This document shows, piece after piece, positions 26,301 to 40,313 of a stretch of 64,000 nt of DNA. Each line of letters starts with the position of its first letter. Within the stretch, counting starts at the first letter, position 1. The position numbers and the translations under genes were made by a program. The notes under the pieces were generated by a model. The model saw only the letters and a program-made list of their open reading frames with translations, did no database searches and was not told the origin of the DNA. Where the stretch lies: NCBI RefSeq assembly GCF_002078875.1, contig NC_034414.1, positions 14,133,484 to 14,197,483 on the forward strand, in the 5' to 3' direction. This DNA is from Numida meleagris (taxonomy: Eukaryota; Chordata; Aves; Galliformes; Numididae).

Positions 26301-28077
26301 AGTAAACCATTTTGCATACAGACTCTGAAGAAGACATCTTCAAGGAGAAGACACTTGCAGAGTATTACCATAGCAGGAAGGACAAAAGCCATGTGATGTT
26401 TTCCTCATCATCACATTTTCCTCTCATCACATGCCATTGCAGTTACAGTTTCCCCCACAGCAGAATTTCTAGCCAGTGTTGGCAGTGATGTAGACAGGAG
26501 CGTCACAGTCACGCAGATTTACTTTGAGAGAAGCCAGTTCCCGTGCTGGAAAGCCTTGTCCCATTCCACACACAGAAGCAGTCATGAATGTTCAGCACAT
26601 ATCCTAGTCTGGGACACAGCTGAGCAACAACCAAAATGTGCAAATGCACCAAACACTATCGTGCACCAGTTTTGGCCTTTCCCACCCATCTAGATCCCAA
26701 TAACATATACCATGCTTTGCAATGCCTTATTCCTCCCAAAACACATCCCATTTTCTGCTCAGTTTTGCACTGTGCTGATGCACGTGCTCTCTACTTGGTT
26801 AGACAAGGAACCAATTAGTTAAAGCGATGCACTGAAACACTTTGGCAACTTGTTCACCTAACCCAAGAACCCTCGCTAGTAAAATAAAACTAGCTAAAAA
26901 CTTTGAAGACAAACAGACATATAAGAAAGATCACATCACTTCTTACCCAACCTTTCGCCCAGGATCAGAGAGTACAGTTGTGAAACATAAAGAATTCTGT
27001 TTCCTTCTTTCCTTTCCTAAGTTTCTGTCTGAGGGCTTAATTTTTATTGGATGGTGTCGCAAACAAGCCAGCGAGGGGCTTCAGGAAACGTCTCTTTCCC
27101 TGACCCTTCACAAACATGTCCAAACATTCTTCAGTTGGTTTCTGGAAATCAGCTGAAGCAAAGGGACTGACTCTGATGTGGACATGGTTAAATGCTGTAA
27201 GAAGCTGCCTAGGCTGGAATGGCACCTACAGGCTTAGTGTATTTACATTAATCAAGATTCAGTCAAAGGCTTATTGGCACTCTAGGTCTGTGTGCCTGAA
27301 TTACAAATAGCAATAGAGATTTCTGGGATGGTTTAGTCAAGGCCTTAGCATAACTTGCAGCTACAGTACAAAAATACGTAAACCATATAAGGTTACATAC
27401 TTCATTAAATGTTAGCAATATGCTTAAAACTAAAACTATGGCATGCCCTTTATATACAGTTTTGATTGTCTATAATCCGTGTCAACACAGCTGTGCTACA
27501 GACCTCCTAAGTCACTGTTAGCAAGTCCATCTGCTTCACTGAACTGTGTCTAGTTTTCCAATAATGGCGATTCCTTTAACATTTTATGATTTCTGACTGT
27601 GAAAACTGCCTCTTGCGTGAGCCAGTGTCAAAATCTGACTAATGTTGCAAACCGTGTGGTGCAATGTGATTTTGTTGGCAGTTGGAGAAACATAAAAATG
27701 TTAAGATACTTTGCAAAAGTTTCAAAAAGGAGTCACTGAATAAATCTTTTAATCTCAAGTAGCACGTACTTCATTACATCAGCATTTTTCAAGGAATGTT
27801 CCTATTGTCAATGAAAATTAGCTCCAAGAATTTGAAAGCATAAGGACTTAACAAGGGAACCCAAATCCCACAATTACGGCTTTTGTGTCAAGCTTCTGGA
27901 AATCTGGCTCTTCCTCTTTACAAACACAAGCCTTTACTGCCCCAGTACGATCAAAGCAGATAAACTTTACGGGAAGATTTTTGATACCTCTCAGACAAAT
28001 GCCATCATGCCCATCTGTTTGGCTCTGTACTGAGGAAACTTCAGCGGAAGAAGGAGGACAAAACAACATCCCAACAC
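23353..28077. other. Gene-free stretch
   Basis: No recognised repeat or gene. A minus-strand frame of 215 codons at 25390-26037 is open but reads as a generic hydrophobic sequence with no family resemblance. A T-rich segment lies at 23460-23640. Confidence 0.55.
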
Positions 28078-28358
28078 CAGTGACAGGACTAAGATGAGAG
28101 GTAATGGCCTCAAGTTGCACCAGAGGAGGTCCAGGTTGCATATTAGGAAAAATTTCTTCTCCAAAAGAGTGGTGAGGCACTGGCACAGGCTGCCCAGGGG
28201 AGGTGGTGGAGTCACTGGAGGTGTTCAGTAACCGCTGAGATGTGGCACTGAGGGACACGGTTAGTGGGCATGGTGGGGACAGATGGGTTGGGGACTGGAC
28301 TTGGTGATCTTAGGGGACTTTTCCAATCTTAATGATTCTATGATTTGTGATTCTACGA
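28078..28358 (+). mobile_element. CR1 LINE, 3' end
   Basis: Plus-strand CR1 with aatggcctcaagttgc, gtggtgaggcactggcac, aggctgcccaggggag, ggaggtgttcagtaacc and the terminal attctatgatttgtgattctacg repeat. The end is complete and the 5' side truncated, as usual for CR1. Confidence 0.93.
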
Positions 28359-29302
28359 CTAAGGCTCGGGAGCATAACTCCCACAATATACTCCCTACAC
28401 TCTCTACAAAAAGAAGAGTTTATAATACCACTCAGTTATTTTGTATTTCCTTAACAATAGTCGCTATTCAACCTATTAAGGAGATTTAACTATATGAAAG
28501 CTTTGAAGAGCTGATGATAAGTTGTTTCTGAGTAGAAGGCACACAAGCATCAAATTCTTATATGAAAATAATTTTTCCTGACTTAGTGACTGAAAAGTGC
28601 ACTGGCCAACTTCCCAACACCACCCTCAACTTTATTTGAACATTATCGCTTGCTTTCAGAATAAATCTGGCAAGTCTCTAATCAAACCTGGTTTATCCAA
28701 AGTTAGCAGAAAGCTATAACAGAATATTGCATAGAAGCAGGTTCCAGCTTGCCTTATAGAAAAGTCAGCATTTCTCCATAACAATAAGAACTTTAAATAA
28801 CTTGGTCACGTAAGACAAGAGGCCACGTAGCTGCTGCCACTTAAAATTACTCTTTTATTTTACCAGCTAAACAACAAATCTAACCTATGTGCAGACTCAG
28901 CAATGGCCATAGACACTTGCTCTGCCTGCTATATGGGCACCAGCCAGTGTTGTAGGTGTGCTCTTAGAGACATTCTGCTGCGTGAGTTACTGTTACACTT
29001 TTTGAACTACACTCTGCTCCTTACAGAAGTCTAGACATTTGTACCTCCAATAGACAATTTTCTCAGTTATTATTTCAAGTAGAATGAATAATAACTGGCT
29101 AGCTCACTGCTCAACCAAAGGAACCAAGAAAACTGATGCGGGTGAGTCAGCAGCTAGGGCTATTGCTCATAAGTGGATGCTGAGTTTACACCCCAGACCA
29201 GCGTAATGCATGTGTGGAGGCCTGTCTCCCTCTGCCATGTGCATAGTGGGCCGCTTATTACTAAAAAGCCCTTTCTGCTTGCCAAGGACTAACCTTCAGG
29301 GT

Positions 29303-29356
29303 GACATAAGGTTTCCTCTTAGTGTGAAGGACATAAGGTTTTCACTTAGTGTGAAG
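29303..29356. repeat. 27-bp tandem duplication
   Basis: Two head-to-tail copies of a unit reading gacataaggttt ... cttagtgtgaag (29303-29329 and 29330-29356) with few differences. No gene association seen. Confidence 0.85.
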
Positions 29357-31084
29357 CTACTGCAATCTTCACAGCTTGGGAGGAGGTAGGGATTCACAGG
29401 GACCATCACCCACGGAACATCTCTGGGGTGTTTGACTCACCTCTCTGCTCTCTCCCTAATTCCTTGTGCCATGCAGAAAGGACGAAGTGATGAGTGAGTG
29501 TTCCACGCAAAACTAAACCTCCGCAGCCCTCTGCTGTTCTCCTTAAAAAGAGGGGGCAGAACAGCCAAAGCAGAGGCCTTCGTCTCTCCCTACCCAACAG
29601 ACTCACCGCAGGGAGACATCCCAGCCTCCAAGCCGCATGGGGACCAATGTCGTGCTTGGAGCAGGAGAGCAGAGCCAGCCACTCAGGCTCACTTCCCAGC
29701 ACAGCTGTCAGGTGTGCCGGTACAGCCCTTCGCTACATCTGCTCCATCGCACTCAGAGCTTTGCTGAAGGCACAACTAGACCATTAAAAAGTGATAATTC
29801 AGGAAATAAACTATTTAAAATGGTCCACACCTCTCCCACTCTGCTCTTCTACTTTCTCCACCCTGCTCCCACGATAATAAATCCATCTATAATTTCCCTT
29901 GCACTTATACTTCAGATATCTGAGGCAAGCATCTTGTCGCCCAAGCAGATTCCTGCATCAGTGTCTTTGTCAGAGGTAAGAGCACCTACATCTATTGCAA
30001 GCCATAAAGCTACCTCATCAAAAGGCTTTTGCAGTTCTCAGAAAGACAATGTACTTGGAGTAATTGGAAAGACCTTGACCTGGATGCAACAGCCCAGTGG
30101 TACTGCTCAGGCTGGGATCAGAGAGAGGCAGAGGCAGCGCTCCAAGAGGACTCTGCTGCAAGCCAAGATACACACTGAGACTTGGGACCTGTTTTAATTA
30201 TTGTTTCATTTCTTTCACTGCTCAGGAACATGTAACAAGCTGAAATGTGCGTTCTGCCTGTAAACATTTACTTTCTTTCGGTCTTGTGCAATGCTATGTC
30301 TCATTCTCTTGGATGGTGCCTGGAATGCAGGAATAGCCATAACACATCGGCTGAGCAACCATCGACTTAGCTGTCCGTCTCCGACAGTGACCAGCACAAG
30401 CTGCTTCAAAGGAAGTTGCTAGAAACCCCATACTGGGCAGTTGTGGATTAGGTTGCCTGTGAGGGAAGTTTCTTCTCCCTGCCACACAATTCATGCTTGA
30501 CTCACACCCTAAAAGTCGGGAAAGTCTGCCTATCCATCCTCCAATTTGTTTACCATGCCAATTCATGCACTCAGGTGCCTCTTACTCACATGTTTGCCAG
30601 GAAGAAAAATTCCTCTTGGTGGCGTGCTGCATGGGGTTGCACAGGTTAAATGCGTCCCGCACGGAGTACCACATACCTTGCACAGTCAGACGCATGGGGC
30701 TGTAGCTGCCGCAAATCTGATTGCACACAGACACAGAAAAGTGAGTCAGACCCAGTGGGCCCCGAGGTCTCTTTGCCAGGCCAGATCACAGATGCACTCT
30801 GGCCCTTTGTACCCACAGCCTGCAAGTACAAGGCGTCTGGGGATCCTGCCCCTCTCGCTTACCAGAACAGTTGTTTTTAAACAGCACAGGAGAATGGGCA
30901 TGCACACCATCGGTGACTTATGATCTTCTCCAGGCCTTCGGCAGGGAAATTACCTCGCAATTTGGCAAACCTCAGCAGATGCACAAGAGGCCGGCTGGGG
31001 TGAAGAGTCGACGGGTCCGGGAGTGCGGGGGCCTCCTCATCCCTCCAGCAAGGCCGCCTGCCTCGTGTTGAAAAGGAAGGGAAC

Positions 31085-31310
31085 CTTTGCCCCCTTCTTC
31101 TCAGTCCGCAGGAGCATCTGTAGGACTGAAACCAATCAAAGCCAGCTGTGTAAAATGAAGGGAGGGCGGGGAAACACTGATTATTATGACTAGGAAAAAC
31201 GCTATTAAAAAAAAATAAAGAAAAGGGAAAAACTGATCCCATATGGAAGGCAAATGAAATACAAATGCAAAACAGGCCATTACGCAGCGTCTGTTGTAAG
31301 GCTGCTGCGT
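31085..31310. promoter_or_regulatory. Candidate enhancer or promoter block
   Basis: Within 220 bases: a CCAATCAAAG (CCAAT/TCF-like) site, E-boxes CAGCTG and CATATG, GGGAGGGCGGGG (SP/KLF-like), CTGATTATTATGACT and an A/T block CTATTAAAAAAAAATAAAG. The composition differs from the GC-rich flanks and looks selected rather than random. It lies in the interval where mammals keep shared IGF2/H19 muscle enhancers. Function is inference only. Confidence 0.35.
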
Positions 31311-33178
31311 TGGGGGCTGCGTTCATGTGTCGAGATCCCATGCCTCTGGGACCTCCGGAGATGCCGCTCCGCTCTGCCGCGTGGTTAACGATACCTTGAA
31401 CCTTGCAGGGCTGCAACCAGCACCAGGGCTGGTGATCAGCAGCTCTTGCAGACTGACCAAGGAGCTGTTTGACTCCCTCACAGACACACATGGAGAATAA
31501 CCTCAGGTCTGCCAGACCTCATCATTCCACTAGCTCTCTTCTGCCTCAGCCGATTATTCCAGGCAATTTCACTGCTGGCTTCTCACTCCTCTCGAGATGA
31601 GTTATTGCCCTCCTCCACTCCCACTGGGTCGCCCACGCGGCTGCCCTTTTGTCATTCCCCTTCTCACTCTGCACTTCTCCTTCTTCATCAGATCATCTCC
31701 ATCACCCTCTCCCGTCTGCCCACCCAACATGTGCCCTTCAAGCTGTTCCTGAGCTACAGCCAAACCCCTTCAGCCAGGCTCCCTGGGGCAGTCTTCAGCA
31801 ACAAGGAGGCTTTAGGGGCACAGGCAGCAAGCACAGTCCAAGCTCAGCCCCCTTCTACACTCCCAGGAGTGAGCGAAATGCTCTCCCTGTGCCAACCATA
31901 TTCCCAGACTCACTCACAGTGTTCCTGGATCAATAGGGCTGAAAGCCAGCTCTCTTTTTCTTCTCATTCTTCAGCTGTTTCTTCCACTTGTGCTCTCGAG
32001 GCACAAGGACAGCTCGTGCAATGGGTGCTCGCTTTGTTGATGGTGCTGGTGATCGTTCATCCACAGAAAGAAAAGCTGGAGGATAGCAACATGACTTCTC
32101 ATGTCTGTGGGCTGTGCTCCCGAGAGAAATAAGACACACTAGATCTTAAGGGACAGATGGTTAAAGCATGGCGCAGTCTGCCCTGCTCTTGTGATTCTGT
32201 CAAAGACTCACAGCCTTCGGTAGAGTGTTTTTTGTTTTTAAGAGACTCCTGCTCATATGCATGTCTCAATGTCTATTTAGAAGATGAATAAAGTAATTTC
32301 TCACCTATAATGCAGAGAAAATACACAAAAATCTTGACCTCAGAATTCAATCCACAGAAGGAGAACAGAAACCCTTAAAAAAATTCAAATGAAACCCTCC
32401 CTTTACATATTTGGAGTCCAACTCAGCTGTAGTAAGATCCCTGTATCTGCTTATATGAAGGCAGAAGACACTTCGGCCATTCAGATGTATTGCTGTATAG
32501 ACATTCGCACACCGGGCTTCTTTATCCACTGTGTGCCAAGGCCTGAGCAACTTGTACCTGCTTTTTGAGTACCTTCAAAGCACTTATCTTTGGTGTGTGG
32601 GTTTGGGGAAGAAGCAGGAAGAGAGAGAGGGCACTTAAGACATTACATTTCTCAGTATTAGAGTGTTCTACAACATGCCCAGAGCCACAGCCAAATGCAT
32701 TAGACCGCAGCACTCCCAGATCCTACTTAAGAGTCTTCATAGTTCCTCTTTACAAGCCAAGAAAAACAGAGCAAGCAGAAAACAAATAACAGTGAGCAAG
32801 CAGGAGGATTTGTCCCTTACTACAATGGCCTTAAGCAATCAGAGAGGTAGGGCTGATGAACCTTTAATTACTTGTGCAATAAGGACCTCTGTTTCCAGCA
32901 TTCCTTGGCAGGCAGGAAGTGGCTGGAGCAGTCAGGGACCTGTTATGTTCTCTTCTCCCCAGGCCTGAAATCAATACAAAGGCCCCTCACCCAGCTGGTT
33001 GCGAGTTTCAAGATACATTCTGCACAGAGGTTGTTTATAGTTATTAAAAACAGTGAAAAGAAAATGCAATAAAAATAAACAGCTCTTTTATTGAGGAGCT
33101 GTTACTGAACGGCATGTCTCCACAGCTAAGGTGTTCAAAGCTCCCACACTACTTCTTCCTGACAGTTCAAAGAGATAC

Positions 33179-33195
33179 AAAAAAAAAAAAAAAAA
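33179..33195 (+). repeat. Poly(A) run
   Basis: Seventeen consecutive A. No retrotransposed sequence is recognisable immediately upstream. Confidence 0.9.
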
Positions 33196-33349
33196 GCAAA
33201 ACAGAAAACCAGACTTCAACCTCAGTATATTGGTGTTTTGTGTAGTGCATCATCCTCAACCACGGAGGGAATGGAGGGGACACTTTTCACTACAGACCCC
33301 CAAACAGTAGCCACACAGACAGGAGGGGTGTTGGGGAAGTGACCATCCT

Positions 33350-33465
33350 TGGATAATTTCTACAACAAAAAGCCAAGGCATAAGGAGAGATTAAGGAACT
33401 GATCCAAGCTCAGCTGAGTAGTCTACAAGTGAAGCTGACTCTCCTGATTCACAAGCCACAGAAAT
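33350..33465 (-). mobile_element. Possible MIR-type SINE remnant
   Basis: The run gagagattaaggaactgatcc, then aagctcagctgagtagtc and gtgaagctgactctcc, resembles the MIR core in reverse orientation, but the match is weak and could be chance. Confidence 0.4.
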
Positions 33466-36400
33466 GACCTTTCCTTTCAGGGAAGGGTGTTCACAACTGG
33501 CAGCTGAAGAATGCAGAAGGTGTTACACCTTCCCACACGGTCTAACACACAGCTAGACATACTCTAGGTGAACCAGCTGCCAAACTTGCCATCTTTCCCA
33601 AGCTCTGTCTTGGCTGGGATTCTGAAACACGACAGAGGCTGATCCAGAGGTCAGAAAAAGAAACCCTGCAAGAGACAGCTCAGTGGCTATTTTGTTTCCC
33701 AAGGAAATAAGTCTCTTCCTATTCCCACTTCCATCTGCTGGAGCCGGCTTTTGCCTTGACACATGTGACTCTGACGACTTCCCATAACTCTCGTTCCTTT
33801 AATATTACTATTAGCTCTTTGATATCTTGGTTATCCACAGAAACAGCCAGAGTGTGTCTGCATGCAGCAGTTCTTGGCCTTGACATTTTGTGGCAAAGTA
33901 TTGCATAACACTAAACAACTCAATGTTGAGTGAAAATAATTCTGTGACAGTTTCTGTCTTGCTCTCTCTTTTGTTTCTTTGACAGTCCCCACTCTCATAC
34001 ATCGTAAGGTGAGATATTTCTTGGTAGTCCGTCTCTAATCACATTCCCTCTCATTCCCCCCTTCTCTAGAATGATAATTTACGGACTTTTCAATCACTTT
34101 TCACAATAAGTCTTATTTTGCTTCCTCAACCACAGTCACAGCTGGTTCTTCAACTCCCTTCCATTTGGATGCAGAATAGCACACAACATGGTGCGCCCCA
34201 AGGATCCTTTACAACACAGAAAGATGTTCCAGGACATCAGGCAATTTTCTTATTGGTTAAAACAGGAAACAGATAAAAGAATCGCAGACTGTCAACTCAA
34301 AAGCAGACAAATCCCTCTGCCAATCAACATTTTCTCCTTTCTGCTGTGCACCAAGGCTGGAGAGAAGAACAGACCACTGCTAGAAAAGAGGTGCTTCAAA
34401 AGTAAGAGGTTAAAGGCAGATCCGTTTCTGGTATTTTACAAGCCAAAAAAGGGTAAGAAAACTACAAATAGCAGAACACTGCATTACTCTCAAGTCTGTT
34501 CCATTTGAATTATCCATCATTTTCATCAGGAATTCCTGCACACTGCAGTAAGATGCCCACTTCATCAGCTCTCAGTGCTAAGAACCTACAGTACCCGTGA
34601 AAGAAGCATCCCAGGGGATGTTTCCATTTGTCAAGCTAAAGATTCACCTCCTTTGCATAGAACCCTTAGTTTTCCCCTTATTGTCTTTTTCAAGTTATTT
34701 GTATCATAGGACACAAGGGTGGCTAGACAAAACTGCCTCATCCGTTGAGATGCCAGCTGAAAGGAAGCGAACAGAGCAACGCAGGTCTGTATTTCCTTTC
34801 CTCCAGTTGGCACACAGTCTATTAAGCCCAGCTGCAGAAACTGAAGCATTCAGAAGTTGACTGAATCATGCAATGCGCGGCTCTGGAAAAGTCCTCTTTA
34901 AAGCACTACATTGCTAGACCAAAGGGCTGAGCTGGGCTTGTCTGTGGGAGATTCTTAATGGCACAGCTGAATTCACCTCAATGTTCAGGGACAAATTCAT
35001 TCAGAAGGGTTAGCAGGCAGGTGGTGAGACTGAGTTTGAAAACAACCCATCAGTAAAGACCCCACAGGTAGAGGGGATGAATGTTACACACCAGAGAGCA
35101 GACAGTAGATACTCAGAGCCTTAATATCTGGTCAAAGGGCCTCTCAGACCTCCTCATACTCCCCTGTAGAGGTTTGCCCAGGGGGCCCTTAACAGTGAGA
35201 CCCATCTTTGAAGCCGTGGCACAGTTATACCTGCAGAATCAGTAGCAATACCAGGCCCAACATGGACTGGGCAAAGCAGCAAACGAAACAACCCACAGAC
35301 TCCTTCAGTTGTGTTTCATAAGGCCTGGAAAGTTCCTCCCCTTCTCCTCCCCTAGCCCCTTCCATAAAAGCTTTGCATGCAGAGCAGTCTCTTGGGTCCC
35401 TCATTCTCTTGAGCAAAGTAAACAGACCTCCCGTGCAGCAACAAATGAACAACAAACAAACAGAGGGAGAAGAAAGAAAAAAAATCTCGCTGCCAACGTG
35501 GAGATCTTTTCAGCATGCTAAATTTTTCCAAAAAAACAGAAAATAAGAAAAAAAAATTAAATGTACAAGCTATGCCCCAAGGGTGACCCTGCACAAAGCT
35601 TTCCGGCAGCTCCAATGTCCTCCAGTCCCCCGCACAACACCGCAGCCACCTCGCCTTTCCCCACGCTCTCCCCCTGATGCACGCGCACTCATACAGAGCC
35701 TGAAGAATCCTGGCACCCAGACGGCTGTTTCTTTTTCAAGCATGCCAAAACAAGCTAAGCTCCTAAATCCCTTTTAGAATCTGGCCTTGTGTGGAAATCT
35801 GTTTGCCTCCATCCTATGTTTATTTTCTTTTGTTTTCAGGTTTGTTAGCCCAAGGGCAAATGTTGTTTCTAGCACCAGTTTTGGTTGTTGGGTTTTTTTT
35901 GGTATTTATCTTTCAATCAAGTGTTCCTCCTTGCAGGGATAAACAGGATGTTTAGAGACTCTGGGTATGACGACCAGTCTTTGACAGCTGTTGTGACACA
36001 CCACACACTGGGTTTGCCATGTGTGCAAGCATTGGCACAGCTCGGTCTGCAGCAGTCTCTGTTTGAGGAGAGGGACTGTTTGACCTAGGAGGACCTTCAC
36101 CAGCTCTGCATTTTCAGCACAGACTCACTGGAAATGCACCATATGATACAGAACAACTCTCTGGCCTCTCCCTCCCCTTATTAAGGCTCGCACTTGCCCA
36201 CCCCACAGTCATTCTGTTTCCAGAATACTCATTTCCTTTGCCTTGCTGCACCTTTGCCTGCTACGCTAAAGTGTGCTCTGCCTCTCAGGAATTATTTTTT
36301 TCCAAGGTACGTACAAATGGACAACAGTCAAAACGCTTCCAAACCACACTGATTCAACAGAGGGAGCTTCCCCGGCCTTTTTTTAGAAAAGGACCTTTTC

Positions 36401-39400
36401 CAAGCCTTGAATCACTGACACTGGTCTGACTCTTAATCCCAAAACTTGAGAAAAATGAGGCACTGATGGCATTATGTAAGGGCCAGATCCCAAGGAAGAC
36501 CTACGTACCTAGAATACTATGTGTGGCCTCAGGATGCTTTCTGAAGTACCAGTCACCACAGACGAAAAGGCAGAGCCTAATTCAGTACTGCACAAATTCT
36601 CCAAAATTGTAATCACTTTCCATTCATTGCACTTGCTAATAGCTGAAGGCGGGAAAGGTTAAGAAGACTGATCAGCAGTTAGGTTTTGTAACTACAACAA
36701 TTAGTTTTGCACCAGATCCTAGTTACTGTGTTCTCAGGCCACAGAATAAACGACAATGAGGTATCTCCTGAATTCTACAAGCTGGGTGTGCCCACAACAG
36801 CAGCACACACTTTGATAAGCCATACTGTATACAAAGAGCTAAATTCTGTCTAAACAGCCATAAGTCACTCTAGAAGAAATGGCTCAGCTAGGATGTCATC
36901 TCAGCTATTCTAAAGCCTTTCCCATTTAAAGAAAATAATATTTATAAGAATTACCTCTCTTCTCCACAAACACATGAATCTTAAACAGTAATGCTCATTT
37001 TTCCCTATTACAACCACTTTAAGAAATTCACAGGTCAGATGACAACATGCTGCTTGGGCCCAACTTATTTAAGGAAATTTAATTTGTCCTGCAATGCTTG
37101 TCAAGTTCAAGCCTTGAAATCCATGCCAGGTAACATTCAACCTCAAGTTTCTAGCCTATACACAGAAACTACAGCATGAAGTTTTATGGTCTGTGTTATT
37201 CAGGAGGTCAAAAAGGATTATCACAATGCTCCTCTTTAGCCATGGTACCAAGGAGCATTGGCATATAAGCCAAGGCTCACGTCTGGAAAGCCATTCTCCA
37301 AGAACTGTTTTAAATTGGCCTCCGAGCAGACCTTGAACTCTATTGCAGGAGAAAGCAGCATTGTCAAGACAAAAGTTTGATGGCTTTCAGTCCTTCCAGT
37401 AAACACACTGCTTGTTTTATGCACCCTGCTCTGATTCACACAGTAAGGAGGCATCCCCTCCCCAACCCTTACCTCCCTTTGTGACTGCTGAAGAAGCACC
37501 AGTCTGTCTTTCAACATGAAAATTCAATAATTGTCCAGATTTTTTTCATATAATTGAGATAACGCAAACAGATGAGGAGTTTTCCAGCTATGAACACTTT
37601 TCCACAGCAAGACAACTTTGGATCAAATAAGCATGATTTTCCCACTGTTTTAGCCATTCAGATATTTAGCAACAGTGGGACAACAATGGATCAGACTGTT
37701 GAATACTCTTCTTTCGGCAGATGCGTAATTAGGGAGTCCCAGTACTGAAGCAGACATCTGAAACTCCAGATTACCCATTCCCAGTCTTGTTTGTCCATGA
37801 AAGCGAGCCATTTACAGCCCCCGCTCCATGGCTTTCCACTCTACAGAGCAGGAATATTTGCTAAATACACCATGAAGTTGTATTTACTTCATTTTTACCA
37901 TTTATTTTAGTATTTTCTCTTAACCATTAAGTAGCCTAACAGAGAGGGAATGATGCACAAAACCCATAAAACTGGCCACTGATCTGCAGGATACACTTTG
38001 ACACAGGGAGGCTTATACATAGAAAATGGAACTCTGAGACAAACTACTTATCAGCTGAGCTGCACTATATGCCTTCCCAATTCAATCTCTTGAAGAAAAA
38101 CATTTGCATTCTCTGATTTCATGTAGTGAGGCTCTGGTGACAAGTGGTCAGAACACACAGGAGTTTTGTCACCTGCCACCTGCACACACCCACACTTTTT
38201 TACATGATCCACAAGGAACCCATCACTAGAACTCTGTAGCAGGAGCTACAGTGCAAAACTCATTTCAAAGCTATAATGTTAAAGAAGTCACTTTACGAAG
38301 TCACTGTCTCTGCAATTCATTTTGGTTTGATGTAAAAAAAAAATAATAAATACAAGTAAACAAAAAGCAATTGTGTGTTCCCTCTGAAGCGTAATGGTAT
38401 GGTTGCAACAACTCTCATCATAGCTGGGTGCCTTTCTCCACCAGAGCGGCCTACGCAGGCAATTGCGCATCCGCTGTTCCAGCACATTGCTCTCTTTGGG
38501 GGGTTGCGCACGTACAAAGGGGAAACGTCTCCCCTGCACATCAGAGAAGCCAGCAGCTGCAGAGCTGTGCACGCCAAGTGTGGGATGCGGCTTCTCCTGC
38601 ACTAAAGCGAACATCAGCCTCAACCAAGTCTTTACTTTGGTCCTTGGAGAAGTTATTCATGCGTGCATCTGAACTCTTGGCCACAGGTATGGCTGTTGAC
38701 ATTGCCAAGGACAGCTTGACACCACTGAAAGCAGGGCTACATGTGACCTCACAGGATTTGCTGATCTCTTGCATCACCCAGAACATCAGGATGTGCTGGA
38801 ATGAGCACGATTTAATCAACACAACTACATAATTCTGAGACCTCGCTGTCCTTGCTTCACCACTCATCTGCTATGTTTCTCTGTTCATGACACAAACCCT
38901 GACTTCATATACAAGTGTTATCTCCATTACCTTCTAACCTACCTGTACCGTCTGGGAGACAGGATTTGTGAAAGACTACATATATAAAGAACTAGCACCT
39001 CCTCTGAAACCATAGTCAACAAGAGACTGGGAAGGACTTGGCATCTTTATAATCACGCTTCCTTGGGAAATCTGAGCATCAAAGCAAATGGGACTTTGAA
39101 TTTTATTTTCTTAATCTTACCTTAATTTCACAGGTACACTGTTTTAGAGGTAGCTGGAAACGTAAGTTCTTTCTCTTAAAAGTAGCTTGAGTATCTGCCA
39201 GAATTTGGTTGCAGCAAGTTCATATAGATATGGGTATACTCATCTCTCTATTTCTTCCCTTTTGTGCCACTCCAGTCAGAAACCTGTTTTGAACATGAGC
39301 TAAAAATTAATCACCCATGGAGAAATCAGAGTAGCAAAGCATGGTAGACCTGCCCTGTAACTTTTGATACTCACTCAGCCTAGTGCATATTTGGTACTGC

Positions 39401-39821
39401 AAATAAACTCCTCTCAGCTTGGGTTCTCAATGCCAGTACGGAAGCTGGTGACTCCAACCTCTCCTGAGGACCACAACAGGGAAGTCAGAGAGCCTGGTGG
39501 TTAATATCTCAACTTGCTGTTACACCTAGCATATGGAATATAGCCTAATTTATCAAGAACTACCACATACCTGACTGTTTGCTTGCTCAAGGCTGACCAA
39601 CCAGCTAGGAAGTTACATGGCAGTGCTAGATGAATTCTTGTAATTTCACTGTCACCATGGTAAAGACGGAGTTACCTAAATTGGAAGCTAACACAAAGGA
39701 AAGTGATGAAAAAACAGCAAATTCTGTAACACTACAGAAAAGGAGCAAAGCCCCAGACTCTGCATGGATCAACTCCAAACTGAGGTAGAAGTTTGAAAAA
39801 CAATCCATTAATTAAAAAATA

Positions 39822-39842
39822 AGATAAATAAATAAATAAAGT
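39822..39842 (+). repeat. (AAAT)n microsatellite
   Basis: Four AAAT/ATAA units, followed by an A/G-rich stretch. A similar short run occurs at 62090-62104 inside a TNNT3 intron. Confidence 0.8.
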
Positions 39843-40297
39843 AAAAGGAGGGGCTGGGGGGAAAGGTAAGAAAACTGCATACAGCAGAAGAGAGACCCTT
39901 TTATCTAGACAAATTCAGTTTTCACACTTTAAAACTGCAGGCCAGCTCCCAATTTAACCTGAAGTTTTACGTGTCACTACAAAACTCTGGAAGTGTTGGC
40001 TTTGCAGATATGCCAAACTCAAAAACTTTTTTCAGTGAACTCGGTATTTTTCCACATCTACTATTGTAACTCTCCTGGCAGGCTAGGAGTAGCAAATCCT
40101 CCTTTATCTCCCGCCTCTCAGAGAGCATCTCTCTGTTTAAGCATCAGCTAACTTACAAAAATCATCACGCATGATCCCCCTTGGACGCTAGATAAAGATG
40201 GGGGTGGGAGAAACACTGAAGCTGTAAGCAACAAACTGCAGAAGGAGACGGAATGTTGTGCAGAGAGGATGTAGCAGGGGGAAAGAGGTGACTGATG

Positions 40298-40313
40298 AAC
40301 AGAAGGGGGCGCA
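40298..40313 (+). promoter_or_regulatory. Possible CTCF-like motif downstream of MRPL23
   Basis: AACAGAAGGGGGCGCA contains the CTCF core AGGGGGCGC, with weaker agreement in the first half. It lies about 1.2 kb past the MRPL23 poly(A) signals, at the edge of the gene-free stretch. Confidence 0.35.

Larger units (their letters stand above)
28359..33349. other. Gene-free stretch
   Basis: No gene recognised. GC content rises at 29480-29760 and at 30900-31460. Several overlapping frames stay open there on both strands, as expected from composition, and none resembles a protein family. Confidence 0.5.

Noticed and set aside
30877..31491. 204-codon minus-strand frame overlapping the motif-rich block
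   Set aside because: No protein similarity; it reads through an A-rich region and looks like a by-product of composition.
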